From the NCBI GenBank assembly GCA_025057645.1, contig JANXBJ010000001.1, forward strand, positions 116,357-180,356: a DNA stretch of 64,000 nucleotides, written 5' to 3'. Position numbers and translations under genes: made by a program. Below, piece after piece: positions 35,592 to 43,664 of the stretch; positions within the stretch are counted from its first letter, which is position 1; each line of letters starts with the position of its first letter. Origin of the DNA: Anaerolineales bacterium. Lineage in GTDB: Bacteria > Chloroflexota > Anaerolineae > Anaerolineales > UBA4823. The notes beneath the pieces were generated by a model. The model saw only the letters and a program-made list of their open reading frames with translations. It did not search any database and was not told the origin of the DNA.

Positions 35592-37667
35592 ATGAAAGAG
35601 TATTCTACAGAAAATATAAGAAACATTGCTCTCGCCTCGCATAGCAGCAGTGGAAAAACCATGCTAGTCGAGGCGTTTTTGCATCAAACTGGGGCAACTA
35701 CGCGGCTTGGCAGGGTGGAGGATGGCACAACAGTTTCGGATTTCGAGGAAGAAGAAATCCGACGCGGTATTTCTCTTTCGACATCGGTTATTCCTGTAGA
35801 GTATAAAAACTGTAAATTGAACTTTCTCGACACCCCCGGATACAACGATTTCATCGGTGAGATGATTTCCGCATTACGCGTTGCCGATGGTGTACTGATT
35901 CTTGTCGATTCGGTTGCCGGGGCAGAGGTGGGCACCGAATTAGCGTGGAGCTATTGCGACCGATTCCATTTGCCTCGCTTTGTTGTGATCAACAAGATGA
36001 ACCGTGAGAATGCTAACTACCGTAAGGCGCTTGATTCGGTGCGTGAGCTTTCCGAGGTACGCTTAATTCCGGTCCAGTTGCCTTGGGGCGAGAAGGCGGA
36101 TTTCAAGGGAGTCATCGATCTGATCACCATGAAGGCTTACGCAGGGGCGGGAAGCCAAGCGCAGCCGATCCCGGCCGAATTTCAACAGGAAGCTGAAACG
36201 GCACGCATGGAGTTGATCGAGGCTGCCGCAGAGGGAGAGGATGCCCTCCTCGAAAAGTATTTAGAAGGGGAAGAGCTCACCGGTGAAGAAATCCTAAGAG
36301 GACTAAAGAAGGCAATAGGCAGTGGTGCATTTGTTCCCGTTTTTGTTGCGGCCGGTGCTGCCGAGATCGGCATCTTTCCTCTCCTAGAAGCCTGTGTTGA
36401 GTTGTTCCCATCCCCGAAGGAAGTCTTGCCGGCGAGGGGAATAGGGGTGAATGGAGAAGAGCTGGAGGTTATCTGCAGCGACCAAGAGCCCTTTGCCGCG
36501 TATGTATGGAAAACGACCGCCGATCCATTTGTGGGAAAGATCACTTATTTCCGCGTCTATTCGGGGATGATCAATTCGGATACCAAAGTTTGGAACGCAA
36601 ATAAAGAAGCGGAAGAGCGATTGGGCACGATCAGCCTCTTGCGGGGCAAGGAAGCAATTCCGGTGAAAGTAGTTCATGCTGGGGATATCGCCACGGTGCC
36701 GAAACTCAGCGTCACTTCCACAGGGGATACCCTATGCGACCGTTCTCGCATCGTCAAGTTGCCCATACCGGAGTACCCCAACGCTCTCTACCAAGTTGCG
36801 GTCTTCCCAAAGACGCAGGCTGACTCGGCGAAAATCACCCCGACCCTGACCCGTCTGTGCGAGGAAGATATGACTTTGTCTTGGAGACAAGACCCTGCAA
36901 CGAATCAGACGATCTTGCAGGGAATGGGTGATCAGCATATTGACGTTGCCATCCGCAAAGCAGAGACAAAGTTTCAGACGGGTATGAACATTGAGCTGCC
37001 TAAAGTGCCTTACTTAGAGACCATCACCAAGCAGGGCCAAGCTACATATCGTCACAAGAAACAGACAGGCGGCGCAGGACAGTTTGCAGAGGTGGCCATG
37101 CGGATTGAGCCAAACCCGGATGGGGAGTATGCCTTCTCGAACGACGTCTTCGGTGGAGCTATCTCTGCTAGTTTCATGCCAGCGATCGAAAAAGGAATTA
37201 AGTCGGTGATGAGGGAGGGCGTGCTTGCGGGCTTCCCGATTCGAAACGTCAAAATTTCTGTCTACGATGGTAAGGAGCACCCGGTTGACTCCAAACCTGT
37301 GGCGTTCGAGATTGCTGGACGAGAGGCCTTCAAGCTTTGTGTCAAGGATGCGGCTCCGGTCTTGCTCGAACCGATTATGAATGTCAAGATTATCGTCCCG
37401 GAAGCGAGCATGGGAGATGTATTAGGGGACTTGAACACACGTCGGGCTAGAGTTCAAGGGATGGAGACCGAAAGAGGTCGTTCCGTGGTCACTGCTCAAG
37501 TGCCCCTAGCGGAGATGCTCCGCTATACTGCTGATCTTCGCTCTCTCACCGGTGGGAGGGGAGTCTTCTCCATGGAATTCTCCCACTACGAAATTGTGCC
37601 CGCCCATATTGCCCAAGAGATCATTGCCGCACGCCAAAAGGAGCTGGAGGCGAAAAGAGAAGAATAA
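35592..37667 (+). CDS. Elongation factor G paralogue (EF-G2 type)
   Basis: A 691-residue translational GTPase with all five EF-G domains. G1 reads SHSSSGKT instead of the canonical AHIDAGKTT, G3 is DTPGYNDF and G4 is NKMN instead of NKMD. Domain IV retains KQTGGAGQFAEV and domain V ends near ERGRSVVTAQVPLAEM. These variants mark the EF-G-like/FusA2 clade, not the main fusA, which is not linked here to str-operon genes. Its role (ribosome recycling, stress or back-translocation) is unresolved. It has a consensus promoter. Confidence 0.85.
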   Translation: MKEYSTENIRNIALASHSSSGKTMLVEAFLHQTGATTRLGRVEDGTTVSDFEEEEIRRGISLSTSVIPVEYKNCKLNFLDTPGYNDFIGEMISALRVADGVLILVDSVAGAEVGTELAWSYCDRFHLPRFVVINKMNRENANYRKALDSVRELSEVRLIPVQLPWGEKADFKGVIDLITMKAYAGAGSQAQPIPAEFQQEAETARMELIEAAAEGEDALLEKYLEGEELTGEEILRGLKKAIGSGAFVPVFVAAGAAEIGIFPLLEACVELFPSPKEVLPARGIGVNGEELEVICSDQEPFAAYVWKTTADPFVGKITYFRVYSGMINSDTKVWNANKEAEERLGTISLLRGKEAIPVKVVHAGDIATVPKLSVTSTGDTLCDRSRIVKLPIPEYPNALYQVAVFPKTQADSAKITPTLTRLCEEDMTLSWRQDPATNQTILQGMGDQHIDVAIRKAETKFQTGMNIELPKVPYLETITKQGQATYRHKKQTGGAGQFAEVAMRIEPNPDGEYAFSNDVFGGAISASFMPAIEKGIKSVMREGVLAGFPIRNVKISVYDGKEHPVDSKPVAFEIAGREAFKLCVKDAAPVLLEPIMNVKIIVPEASMGDVLGDLNTRRARVQGMETERGRSVVTAQVPLAEMLRYTADLRSLTGGRGVFSMEFSHYEIVPAHIAQEIIAARQKELEAKREE

Positions 37668-37674
37668 ATACTGC

Positions 37675-37707
37675 AGAGAGTGTCAATCGGTCGGATTGGC
37701 ACTCTCT
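37675..37707. terminator. Bidirectional hairpin between convergent genes
   Basis: A 14-bp stem with one G-T pair (37675-37688 with 37694-37707) and a 5-nt loop lies between the EF-G paralogue and the MFS gene. It overlaps the last codons of the MFS frame. No long T-run flanks it. Confidence 0.6.
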
Positions 37708-38909
37708 GAATAGCTCGGTTCTTCTTCGGAGCAGGGGGAGTCCGTCCTATCATTACCGGAAAGTTTTACCGAGCTTCTGGAGGAGAATAATGACGAGGTT
37801 TCCGTTAGCGAGAAAGCGGCCATAAGACCCATTGCCAGCAGGGTCAGAATAATGCTTATCGAGTACATCGCCGTGGGTTGCTTAGCATATAGAAAGCCGC
37901 CAAAAAGTGAGGCTAAAATCATTGCCAGCGCAAAGATAGATTCGGCAAAACCGTAAGCTAACCCCATGCTCTCAGGACGAGTGTAGTTACGCAACTGGGC
38001 AATGCTCACAGCCTGGGCTGCTCGGTAGCTGCCTAGAATGAAAAAGGCTAGGGAAAAAAGTGTAACCGAATGGGACTTGAGCAGAAGGATCGAGAACGTG
38101 ATCGTCAATAGTTGTGCCAGCAAAATCCCGGTGAGTGGCGAAAGACTTCCCATAACGAGGTTGAAGATCACAATCCCGCTGCTATTAACGAAGAACAGAA
38201 ATCCGATGGTGGATAGAGAAAGTGAGCGTTGATTCTGGAGGTAGTTCGGGGTAAGCGGTTGGGATAGATAGGCAGCGAAGATAGTGAACCCCATAATAAG
38301 GGTGAAAGCTAAGAATCGAGCGCCAAGCAGGGAACGAAAGAGAGCTGGTCCTTGCGGCGAGGGAGTAACCGGTTGGGGTCGGAGCAGAAAGACAAGGAGG
38401 GTGGAAATCAAAAACAGGCACGAGGCGAAAAGGAAGAGATGCCGCAAGCCGAATCGCTCGGCTAAAAGACCCCCGATAAGTGGTCCGAACATGTAGCCGA
38501 AGCTATAAGAGGCCGAAATAAGAGTTAATGCTCGGGCTAGAAATTCTTTTGGGACGACGTGGGTGATATAGCTATGCATTGGAGCTAAGACAAACGCAGT
38601 CGCGCCATAAAGGAAAAGAGAGGTGGCGAAAAAAGGTAAGGAGGGGGCAAGAAACATAGAGACCGTGGCTATCAGGCCGATCACGTAGGAAGCCACGATA
38701 ATGGTGCGCCGCCCGAGTCGATCGGCAAGATAACCTGCCGGAAGGTGACATAACATGGCTGCAAAACTGAGTCCCCCTAAAGTGCCTCCGATTTGTACCG
38801 CTTTTGCTCCGAGTTCTTGAAGGTAGAGAGGAACGAAGGAGAAAAAGAGACCTTCTCCGATTCCCCAAAGGATAAGGGAAAGCGTAAGTAGTGTAAAGTC
38901 CCGACCCAT
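37683..38909 (-). CDS. MFS transporter
   Basis: A 408-residue carrier with 12 predicted helices. The helix 2-3 loop has GYLADRLGRRT, a clear MFS motif A. A hydrophilic Ser/Thr/Glu-rich tail follows residue 370. The start ATG 38909 has GAGGGAAG upstream. The substrate is unknown; the pattern is of the drug/sugar efflux type. A minus-strand TATAAT at 39199 could give it a leader of about 285 nt. Confidence 0.82.
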   Translation of the reverse strand: MGRDFTLLTLSLILWGIGEGLFFSFVPLYLQELGAKAVQIGGTLGGLSFAAMLCHLPAGYLADRLGRRTIIVASYVIGLIATVSMFLAPSLPFFATSLFLYGATAFVLAPMHSYITHVVPKEFLARALTLISASYSFGYMFGPLIGGLLAERFGLRHLFLFASCLFLISTLLVFLLRPQPVTPSPQGPALFRSLLGARFLAFTLIMGFTIFAAYLSQPLTPNYLQNQRSLSLSTIGFLFFVNSSGIVIFNLVMGSLSPLTGILLAQLLTITFSILLLKSHSVTLFSLAFFILGSYRAAQAVSIAQLRNYTRPESMGLAYGFAESIFALAMILASLFGGFLYAKQPTAMYSISIILTLLAMGLMAAFSLTETSSLFSSRSSVKLSGNDRTDSPCSEEEPSYSESANPTD

Positions 38910-39204
38910 TGTCTCGCTTCCCTCTTAGATAAGCTTTTGGTGCCTTGGTAGGGCACGGGTATCGCTTAGCCCATGTGCACTTTTCATTTCCAATGTCGCC
39001 CTTCGGAAAAGAACAACTCTCGGTCGTGACGAGTGCAAGCCCTCAAAGGACCACCTCCTAGACTATAGGAGCCCTGCGTATTCGAGCTCCTCTATCCGAG
39101 AGCGGAAATATTCTCCTTGGACGGCCGGTGCAGCTTTAATTGGGCAAATGCTCGGCTCAGCCAGCCGAGGGAAGGGATTGGAACAAGCATACTCCCTTAT
39201 TATA
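38910..39204 (-). promoter_or_regulatory. Long untranslated region with hairpins upstream of MFS gene
   Basis: This 295-bp gap has a minus-strand TATAAT (39199-39204) at its far end. Several hairpins lie between it and the MFS start: CTCGGCT/AGCCGAG (39151-39169), GGAGC/GCTCC and GTGCC/GGCAC near the gene. I recognise no known riboswitch. It is either a structured leader or a spacer. Confidence 0.3.
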
Positions 39205-39251
39205 CGACCGAATGCCCTCGGCAAAATAGTTGATCCAGTTTGCGGATTTTC

Positions 39252-39280
39252 TTGACAGCTTGGGTTGGGTCGAGTACAAT
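39252..39280 (+). promoter_or_regulatory. Consensus sigma70 promoter of the tRNA-Ala / T-box unit
   Basis: TTGACA (39252-39257), a 17-bp spacer and TACAAT (39275-39280). Transcription would begin near 39287, 10 nt before the first tRNA-Ala. No other promoter is visible before the T-box leader, so this one probably drives both. Confidence 0.85.
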
Positions 39281-39296
39281 CAAAACACCCTGGAAG

Positions 39297-39369
39297 GGGC
39301 CTGTAGCGCAGTTGGGAGCGCGCTTCAATCGCACTGAAGAGGTCGAGGGTTCGAATCCCTCCAGGTCCA
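39297..39369 (+). tRNA. tRNA-Ala (CGC)
   Basis: A 73-nt tRNA with acceptor GGGCCTG/CAGGTCC, including the G3-U70 wobble that identifies tRNA-Ala, and discriminator A. The anticodon loop ATCGCAC gives CGC. CCA is not encoded. Confidence 0.93.
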
Positions 39370-39401
39370 CTGGGAAGGGATAGAGCACCGACCTAGAATT
39401 T

Positions 39402-39474
39402 GGGCCCATGGCGCAGCTGGGAGCGCGTCTCAATGGCATTGAGAAGGTCGTGGGTTCGAATCCCACTGGGTCCA
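39402..39474 (+). tRNA. tRNA-Ala (GGC)
   Basis: A 73-nt tRNA with acceptor GGGCCCA/TGGGTCC, again with G3-U70, and discriminator A. Anticodon loop ATGGCAT gives GGC. It lies 32 bp after the first tRNA-Ala and 9 bp before the T-box stem I. CCA is not encoded. Confidence 0.93.
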
Positions 39475-39483
39475 CACAATTGA

Positions 39484-39738
39484 GCGGAGAAGGGAAGCAG
39501 GAGTAGTAGGCCATCCGCCAGCGAGCCGGGAAGAGAGGTGTGAGCCCGGCATTGTGTTTGCGGAACACAAGCGGGCCGAACTCGCCTGTGGTCGCAAGGA
39601 CTGTCTGCAGTAGTGAATTCCGAGTAGCTATTGCCGGGGGCTTCCGTTATCACCATGGAGTTGACTTGCCGAGGAGCAAGTAAGCAGGGTGGCACCGCGG
39701 AGTTTACCTCCGTCCCTGAGGGACGGAGGTTTTGGTTT
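39484..39738 (+). promoter_or_regulatory. T-box leader with Leu-type (CTC) specifier
   Basis: Stem I carries the loop-E strand AGTAGTA (near 39502) and the distal element GAGCCGGG...GGTGTGAGCCCGGC. The specifier strand GAA-CTC-G has codon CTC at 39581-39583. The T-box sequence AGGGTGGCACCGCGG is at 39686-39700, and a 10-bp terminator stem (39707-39716 with 39720-39729) ends in TTTTGGTTT. CTC predicts sensing of uncharged tRNA-Leu, fitting leuS downstream on the same strand. The base after TGG is C, which would pair with a G discriminator, unusual for tRNA-Leu. An HD-GYP gene on the other strand lies between this leader and leuS. Confidence 0.88.
39707..39738 (+). terminator. T-box intrinsic terminator
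   Basis: Perfect 10-bp stem with a TGA loop and a T-rich tail. The tail overlaps the stop codon of the convergent HD-GYP gene, so it may end both transcripts. Confidence 0.85.
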
Positions 39739-40339
39739 AAGACCTTCTCGGTTTTAGGTGAAAACGTCCTTCTTGGAGGATAGCAGTAAATGTTTCGACG
39801 ACAAAGGGATCAAATTGAGTGTAGCGGTGTTTCCAGAGTTCTACAAGTGCCTGTTTGGGCGGGAGCGCTTCTCGGTAAACGCGCCGATTGGTCATGGCGT
39901 CGTAAGCGTCGGCAACAGCTAAAATCCGTGAACTTATGGGTATAGACTCACCTCTCAGCCCATATGGATAGCCCGATCCATCGTACTTTTCTTGGTGATA
40001 GAGGATAATTGGAGAGGCTGTTGCAATGGGTTTGCAACTGCGAATAATATTCGCCCCGATGATTGGATGAAGTCGCATGATCTGCCACTCCATTTCGTCA
40101 AGCGGTCCTTTTTTCGATAAAATTTCGACAGGCACACCGACTTTTCCAATGTCGTGAAGCAAAGACGCCCAATAAATTGAGCTGACTTCGGCTTCGTCAA
40201 GCGACATTTGGCGGGCGGTTGCTCGGGCAAGGCGAGCAACTTGTATACTGTGAGAACCCGAGTAAGTAACTTGAGAGTCAACCTGTTTCGATAGGCTTAA
40301 GAACAAGGAGAGCCAGCTGAGAATTATCCGTTCCTTCAT
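39737..40339 (-). CDS. HD-GYP domain phosphohydrolase
   Basis: A 200-residue protein that is almost only the HD-GYP domain. It has SHSIQVARLA, the HD pair in LLHDIGKVGVP, YHQEKYDGSGYPYGL and a late VADAYDAMTNRRVY. HD-GYP proteins usually hydrolyse cyclic di-GMP; no sensor domain is attached. ATG 40339 is chosen; the longer frame would run into the leuS start region. The gene lies on the strand opposite the T-box leader and leuS, between them, so read-through from the T-box would make antisense RNA to it. Confidence 0.85.
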   Translation of the reverse strand: MKERIILSWLSLFLSLSKQVDSQVTYSGSHSIQVARLARATARQMSLDEAEVSSIYWASLLHDIGKVGVPVEILSKKGPLDEMEWQIMRLHPIIGANIIRSCKPIATASPIILYHQEKYDGSGYPYGLRGESIPISSRILAVADAYDAMTNRRVYREALPPKQALVELWKHRYTQFDPFVVETFTAILQEGRFHLKPRRS

Positions 40340-40432
40340 AGTTTCTCTGCCATAATCCGAGATGCCCACTAAGAGCCGATGCAACAACAATGCCAAGGCA
40401 ATCTTGCACTTATACAACGGAGGTAGAGTGAG

Positions 40433-43207
40433 ATGAAACGTGCCCAGCCTTATCAACCTTCGGAAATCGAACCCAAGTGGCAAGCAAAATGGGAGAAAGA
40501 TAACCTGTATCGCTCCCTAATTGATTACTCTAAGAAGAAGCATTATGCCTTGACAATGCTTCCCTATCCTTCGGGAGACTTGCACATCGGCCATTGGTAT
40601 GCCATGGCGCCTTCCGATGCGCGCGCTCGATTCATGCGCATGCGTGGCTATAACGTCTTGTTCCCTATGGGGTTCGATGCCTTTGGGCTGCCAGCCGAGA
40701 ATGCCGCTGTAAAGCATGGAATTCACCCAAAGCAATGGACTTACTCGAACATCGAACGCATGCGGAAACAATTGCGGAGTATGGGGGCAATGTTTGATTG
40801 GGAGCGCGAAGCGATTTCCTCAGACCCGGAGTACTACCGTTGGACGCAATGGTTTTTTCTCAAGCTCTTCAAGCATGATCTGGCGTACCGGAAGATGGCC
40901 CCGGTGGATTGGTGCCCGCAGTGTAATACGACTTTAGCACGGGAGCAAGTTTGGGGCGAGGATCGACATTGCGAGCGCTGCGGCACACCGGTGATCAAGA
41001 AAAATCTTGAACAGTGGTTTTTCCGCATCACGAAATATGCCGAGGAATTGCTGGATTTTTCGCATTTAGATTGGCCGGAACGGGTGCGCGTGCTTCAGAC
41101 CAATTGGATCGGGCGCTCAGAAGGGGCAATGGTGCGGTTTAGCACCGAGCAGGGAGACGATCTAGAGGTATTCACCACCCGTCCGGACACTCTGTGGGGA
41201 GCCACCTTCATGGTGCTTGCTCCGGAGCATCCCTTGGTTGAGAAGATCACCACTCCAGAACACCGAGAGGAGGTTGCCGAGTATGTCTTGTTGACTCTGC
41301 GACAGAGCGATATTCAACGCGAAGCGCTAGGCAAAGAGAAAACTGGTGTCTTTACCGGCGGATATGCCGTCAACCCTGTGAACAACGAGAGAATCCCAAT
41401 CTGGATTGCGGATTACGTACTAATGACCTACGGCACGGGAGCCATTATGGCTGTGCCTGCTCACGATGAACGAGACTTTGAGTTCGCCCTGAAGTTCGGC
41501 CTCCCAATCATCCCGGTCATTCAACATCCACGTGCACTCAGGAAGTCCCTGATCCGCAGGTCTTTTGTTACCGAGGAATTTGTGCAGTACCTCCAAGAAA
41601 ACCATATGGCTAAAGGCGAAGATCAGGGGGCGCTTGAAGTGAGTTTGGAGGAGGATCAGATCAACGATTTCGTTGTGCATGCTCAACGAGGATTGACCCA
41701 CGGCTGGATTGAGATCGTTGGGGCTGAGTGGATGTTTATCTTTCCGGATCAAACTTTGACGCTTTCTTCCATTCAAGCCGACCGGGAGATCCTCGCCCGG
41801 ATCCAAAGGATAGACGCCGCAACGCGCAGCTATCGGACCACCATGGAGTATTTGTGGAACCAGCCCTACTACCGCGATGTGCTCTATCATGCAGAGTACG
41901 GCGATATGATCCATTCGGGAGAGCTTAGCGGTACCAAGGGAGAAGAAGCGATTCAGAAAGTGATTCGGTGGTTGGAGACGAGGGGAATCGGGCAGGCCAA
42001 GGTGAACTATCGACTCCGGGATTGGCTTATTTCGCGTCAGCGGTATTGGGGCGCGCCGATCCCGATTATTTATTGCTCTCGGTGTGGCATTGTTCCGGTT
42101 CCGGAGGACCAATTGCCGGTTTTGCTGCCGGAGGATGTCGAGTGGCTGCCCACTGGCGAGAGCCCCCTCAAGCTCCACCCCACGTGGCGATTTACCTCCT
42201 GCCCGACGTGTGGAGGGCCGGCAGAGCGTGAAACGGACACTATGGATACGTTTATGTGTTCCTCTTGGTATCACCTGCGTTATCTAAGCCCGAAATATGA
42301 CCAGGGTCCTTTTGACCCTGAAGAGTATGATTATTGGATGCCGGTGGATACCTATACCGGTGGGATTGAACATGCTACGATGCACCTCATCTACACTCGT
42401 TTCTTCCACAAGGCGTGTCGTGATATGGGAATCACCAAAGGGCCGGAGCCGATGATTCAGTTGCGCAACCAAGGGATTATACTCGGCGAAGATTCGGAGA
42501 AAATGTCGAAAAGTCGCGGGAATGTTGTCGCTCCGGATGAGCTGGTCGAAAAGTATGGCGCGGATACGGTTCGAGCATACCTGATGTTCTTCGCTCGTTG
42601 GGATCAAGGCGCTCCTTGGAGCAGCACAGGCATCGAGGGCACTGCACGGTGGTTGCGCAAAGTCTGGGCCACGATCCTAGAAGAGCCTCAGACCCAGAAC
42701 CAAGCCAGCCCGGAAACCCTGAGAACTCTGCGTCGTAAAGTCCACCAGACCATCCGTTCCGTAACCAGGGATTACGAACAGTTTGAGTTTAATACGGTGA
42801 TCTCCTCCCTCATGGAATTGCTCAATGTCATGGTGGACGCAAAGGAGGCCGGCGCTTTTGGAACACCCGAATGGGAAGAGGCGATTGACATTTACCTGAG
42901 ATTGATGGCCCCGGCTACGCCCCATATTGCCGAAGAGCTGTGGTTCTTGCTGGGCAAGCCATATTCCATCCATACCCAGCCTTGGCCAGAAGTAGACGAG
43001 GAGGCTGCTAAGGAGGAGATGTTCACCTTGGTGATCCAAATCAACGGGAGGGTTCGCGACCGAGTAGAATTGCCCGTCTCGGCAAGCGAGGAGGAGGCCA
43101 AAAGAGCGGCGTTGGAAAGCCCCATCGTACAGAAGCATCTAAGTGGCAGTGCGCCCAAGCAGGTAATTTATGTGCGTGGGCGTTTAGTAAATATTGTCGT
43201 CAACTAG
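40433..43207 (+). CDS. leuS: Leucyl-tRNA synthetase
   Basis: It charges tRNA-Leu with leucine. The 924-residue class I synthetase shows the HIGH motif at 51-54, the zinc-like CxxC pairs in the first third, an editing domain (connective peptide 1) and KMSKS at 690-694. The C-terminal domain ends with a long helical anticodon-binding part. GGAGGT precedes ATG 40433. I find no strong promoter in the 93 bp before it. A T-box with a Leu specifier lies 700 bp upstream on the same strand. Confidence 0.95.
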   Translation: MKRAQPYQPSEIEPKWQAKWEKDNLYRSLIDYSKKKHYALTMLPYPSGDLHIGHWYAMAPSDARARFMRMRGYNVLFPMGFDAFGLPAENAAVKHGIHPKQWTYSNIERMRKQLRSMGAMFDWEREAISSDPEYYRWTQWFFLKLFKHDLAYRKMAPVDWCPQCNTTLAREQVWGEDRHCERCGTPVIKKNLEQWFFRITKYAEELLDFSHLDWPERVRVLQTNWIGRSEGAMVRFSTEQGDDLEVFTTRPDTLWGATFMVLAPEHPLVEKITTPEHREEVAEYVLLTLRQSDIQREALGKEKTGVFTGGYAVNPVNNERIPIWIADYVLMTYGTGAIMAVPAHDERDFEFALKFGLPIIPVIQHPRALRKSLIRRSFVTEEFVQYLQENHMAKGEDQGALEVSLEEDQINDFVVHAQRGLTHGWIEIVGAEWMFIFPDQTLTLSSIQADREILARIQRIDAATRSYRTTMEYLWNQPYYRDVLYHAEYGDMIHSGELSGTKGEEAIQKVIRWLETRGIGQAKVNYRLRDWLISRQRYWGAPIPIIYCSRCGIVPVPEDQLPVLLPEDVEWLPTGESPLKLHPTWRFTSCPTCGGPAERETDTMDTFMCSSWYHLRYLSPKYDQGPFDPEEYDYWMPVDTYTGGIEHATMHLIYTRFFHKACRDMGITKGPEPMIQLRNQGIILGEDSEKMSKSRGNVVAPDELVEKYGADTVRAYLMFFARWDQGAPWSSTGIEGTARWLRKVWATILEEPQTQNQASPETLRTLRRKVHQTIRSVTRDYEQFEFNTVISSLMELLNVMVDAKEAGAFGTPEWEEAIDIYLRLMAPATPHIAEELWFLLGKPYSIHTQPWPEVDEEAAKEEMFTLVIQINGRVRDRVELPVSASEEEAKRAALESPIVQKHLSGSAPKQVIYVRGRLVNIVVN

Positions 43208-43240
43208 CTTGAGACCACATTCTTCTCGAGGAGAGAGCGG

Positions 43241-43624
43241 ATGGAAGAAAAGATCACAATCCAGACCGAAAAAGCTCCCCAGCCCATTGGGCCCTACTCG
43301 ATAGGCATTGCTCTGGGGAACTTGATTTTCACCTCTGGACAGCTCGGCGTCGATCCTGAAACTGGGGAGCTTGTCGAGGGGGGAATCCAAGCAGAGACCC
43401 GTCAAGCCTTAAGAAACATAGCTCATATTTTAGAAGCTGCAGGTTCAAGTCTCGAGAAGGTGATCAAGACAACGATATACCTTCGGGATATGGGGGAGTT
43501 TGCTCAAATGAATGCCGTTTACAGCGAATTCTTTGCCAAGGATCCGCCGGCTCGGACGACCATCCAGGCCGCTGCGTTGCCTAAAAACGCTGCGGTTGAG
43601 ATCGAAGCGATCGCTCACCGCTAA
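43241..43624 (+). CDS. ridA: RidA family reactive-intermediate deaminase
   Basis: A 127-residue protein matching the RidA/YjgF trimer family, which hydrolyses 2-aminoacrylate and other enamines formed by PLP enzymes. It has PIGPYS at the start, SGQLGVDP, and the catalytic arginine in PPARTTIQAAALP. It follows leuS by 33 bp with GAGGAGAG before the ATG, so the two may share an mRNA. Confidence 0.93.
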   Translation: MEEKITIQTEKAPQPIGPYSIGIALGNLIFTSGQLGVDPETGELVEGGIQAETRQALRNIAHILEAAGSSLEKVIKTTIYLRDMGEFAQMNAVYSEFFAKDPPARTTIQAAALPKNAAVEIEAIAHR

Positions 43625-43648
43625 ACCTTCTCATCAATCAATTCGGAG

Positions 43649-43654
43649 TATAAT
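43649..43654 (+). promoter_or_regulatory. -10 box TATAAT before the GT2 gene
   Basis: TATAAT ends 10 nt before the TTG start at 43665, leaving a leader of only a few bases. An in-frame TAG at 43656 excludes earlier starts. Confidence 0.45.
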
Positions 43655-43664
43655 CTAGCTTGCC

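Noticed and set aside
39200..39568. Minus-strand open frame with repeated GFEPTT-like text
   Set aside because: It is the antisense of the two tRNA-Ala genes; this motif is a well-known artefact of translating tRNA complements.
41420..42274. 284-residue minus-strand frame inside leuS
   Set aside because: Shadow of the leuS coding frame; no independent signals.
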